A DNA stretch of 64,000 nucleotides from Gammaproteobacteria bacterium (GTDB lineage Bacteria > Pseudomonadota > Gammaproteobacteria > Thiohalomonadales > Thiohalomonadaceae), in assembly GCA_023228645.1 (NCBI GenBank), contig JALOAT010000007.1, positions 42,616 through 106,615 on the forward strand. Reading direction: 5' to 3'. The translations under genes were made by a program, and so were the position numbers. Below, one piece after another: positions 63,601-64,000 of this stretch (its first letter is position 1; every line of letters begins with the position of its first letter). The notes beneath the pieces are model-generated. The model did no database searches and had not been told where the DNA came from. It saw only the letters and a program-made list of their open reading frames with translations.

Positions 63601-64000
63601 GCGGCCGGTGGCACCCTCGTCGCGGATCTCGCCGCCGGAGCCCGTGGCCGCGCCCGGGTGCGGGGAAATGGCGGTGGGGTGGTTGTGCGTCTCCACCTTG
63701 ATCATCATGTGCACCGGTTCCCGGTGATAGCCGTATTCGCCGGTGGACGGATCCGGGAAGAAGCGGCCCGCGACCGCCCCGTCGAGCACCGCGGCGTTGT
63801 CCTTGTAGGCGGACAGCACGCCTTCCTTGTGGTGGTGGTAAGTGTTGCGGATCATCTTGAACAGGGAGTGCTCCTGTTTCCGGCCGTCGATGATCCAGTC
63901 GGCGTTGAAGATCTTATGACGGCAGTGCTCGGAGTTCGCCTGTGCGAACATCATGAGTTCCACGTCGGTGGGATTGCGGCCGAGCTTCTGGAAGTTCTCC
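60676..64000 (-). CDS. purL: Phosphoribosylformylglycinamidine synthase (5' end outside window)
   Basis: The visible 1107 residues run from the window edge to the stop at 60676. The full large-type PurL is about 1290 residues, so roughly the first 185 are missing. [37 protein letters not shown] and [20 protein letters not shown] are FGAM synthetase motifs. The C-terminal glutaminase has [20 protein letters not shown] and [20 protein letters not shown] with the catalytic cysteine. It converts FGAR to FGAM in purine synthesis. Confidence 0.97.
   Translation of the reverse strand, partial: [1107 protein letters not shown]

Overview
The window is dense, GC-rich chromosomal DNA. Gene content and order point to a free-living gammaproteobacterial sulfur oxidiser of the Chromatiales/Ectothiorhodospiraceae/Thiohalobacter type. 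This placement rests on the nrdR-ribD-ribE-ribBA-ribH-nusB-thiL-pgpA run, the xseB-ispA-dxs run, a Pseudomonas-like minor-pilin operon, and a soxXYZA operon beside an rhd-tusA-dsrE2 operon. It is inferred from gene content, not from a marker-gene comparison. No rRNA, CRISPR array, prophage or complete insertion sequence was seen.

Layout. (1) 1-10.2 kb: central carbon. The end of glgB, a DUF1622 membrane protein, a leftward gnd-zwf-pgi run (oxidative pentose phosphate pathway and hexose isomerase), rightward glgA (glycogen synthase) and ppc (anaplerosis). (2) 10.2-15 kb: a leftward pcnB-folK-deoxynucleoside kinase-panB-panC-panD run (RNA polyadenylation, folate, pantothenate), then tRNA-Glu(CTC). 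(3) 15.1-16 kb: a frameshifted outer-membrane protein gene. (4) 16.1-20.7 kb: xseB-ispA-dxs (isoprenoid precursors), then queD-folE2. (5) 20.7-28.7 kb: a leftward glyA/nrdR/riboflavin/nusB/thiL/pgpA block and an aspartic protease. (6) 28.7-37.8 kb: a repeat-filled 1 kb gap, an unknown secreted protein, a FadL-type porin, rhd-tusA-dsrE2, a divergent M48 protease with TPR repeats, and soxXYZA closed by a clear terminator. (7) 38.3-45.5 kb: the type IV minor-pilin operon fimT-pilV-pilW-pilX-pilY2-like-pilY1-pilE. (8) 45.7-51.8 kb: an HDOD regulator, dinB, a CusF-like protein, a YkgJ-like protein and tex. (9) 52-52.7 kb: a decayed pair of YeeE/YedE sulfur-transport genes. (10) 52.8-64 kb: DUF3015, DUF4105, a lipoprotein hydrolase, a polysaccharide deacetylase, a Bax-like glucosaminidase, a peroxiredoxin-glutaredoxin fusion, SRPBCC and DUF4142 proteins, and purL running off the right edge.

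How the parts fit. SoxXA and SoxYZ bind thiosulfate sulfur to a carrier. No soxB or soxCD lies here, so the pathway must be completed elsewhere. Rhodanese, TusA and DsrE2 relay sulfane sulfur in the cytoplasm. The FadL porin and its unknown neighbour may handle a hydrophobic substrate. The decayed YeeE/YedE pair suggests one sulfur-uptake route is being lost, or was damaged in the assembly.

The most distinctive non-coding feature is a set of intergenic repeats. Many gaps carry inverted arms built from 8-10 base units such as CGCGGAGG, CGCAAAGG or ACACGGGG. One exact 34-base arm occurs three times, and another pair of 34-base arms differs at a single base. Two kinds of REP-like doublet and a separate 40-base repeat near the sulfur genes add to this. 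I know no described function for these elements.
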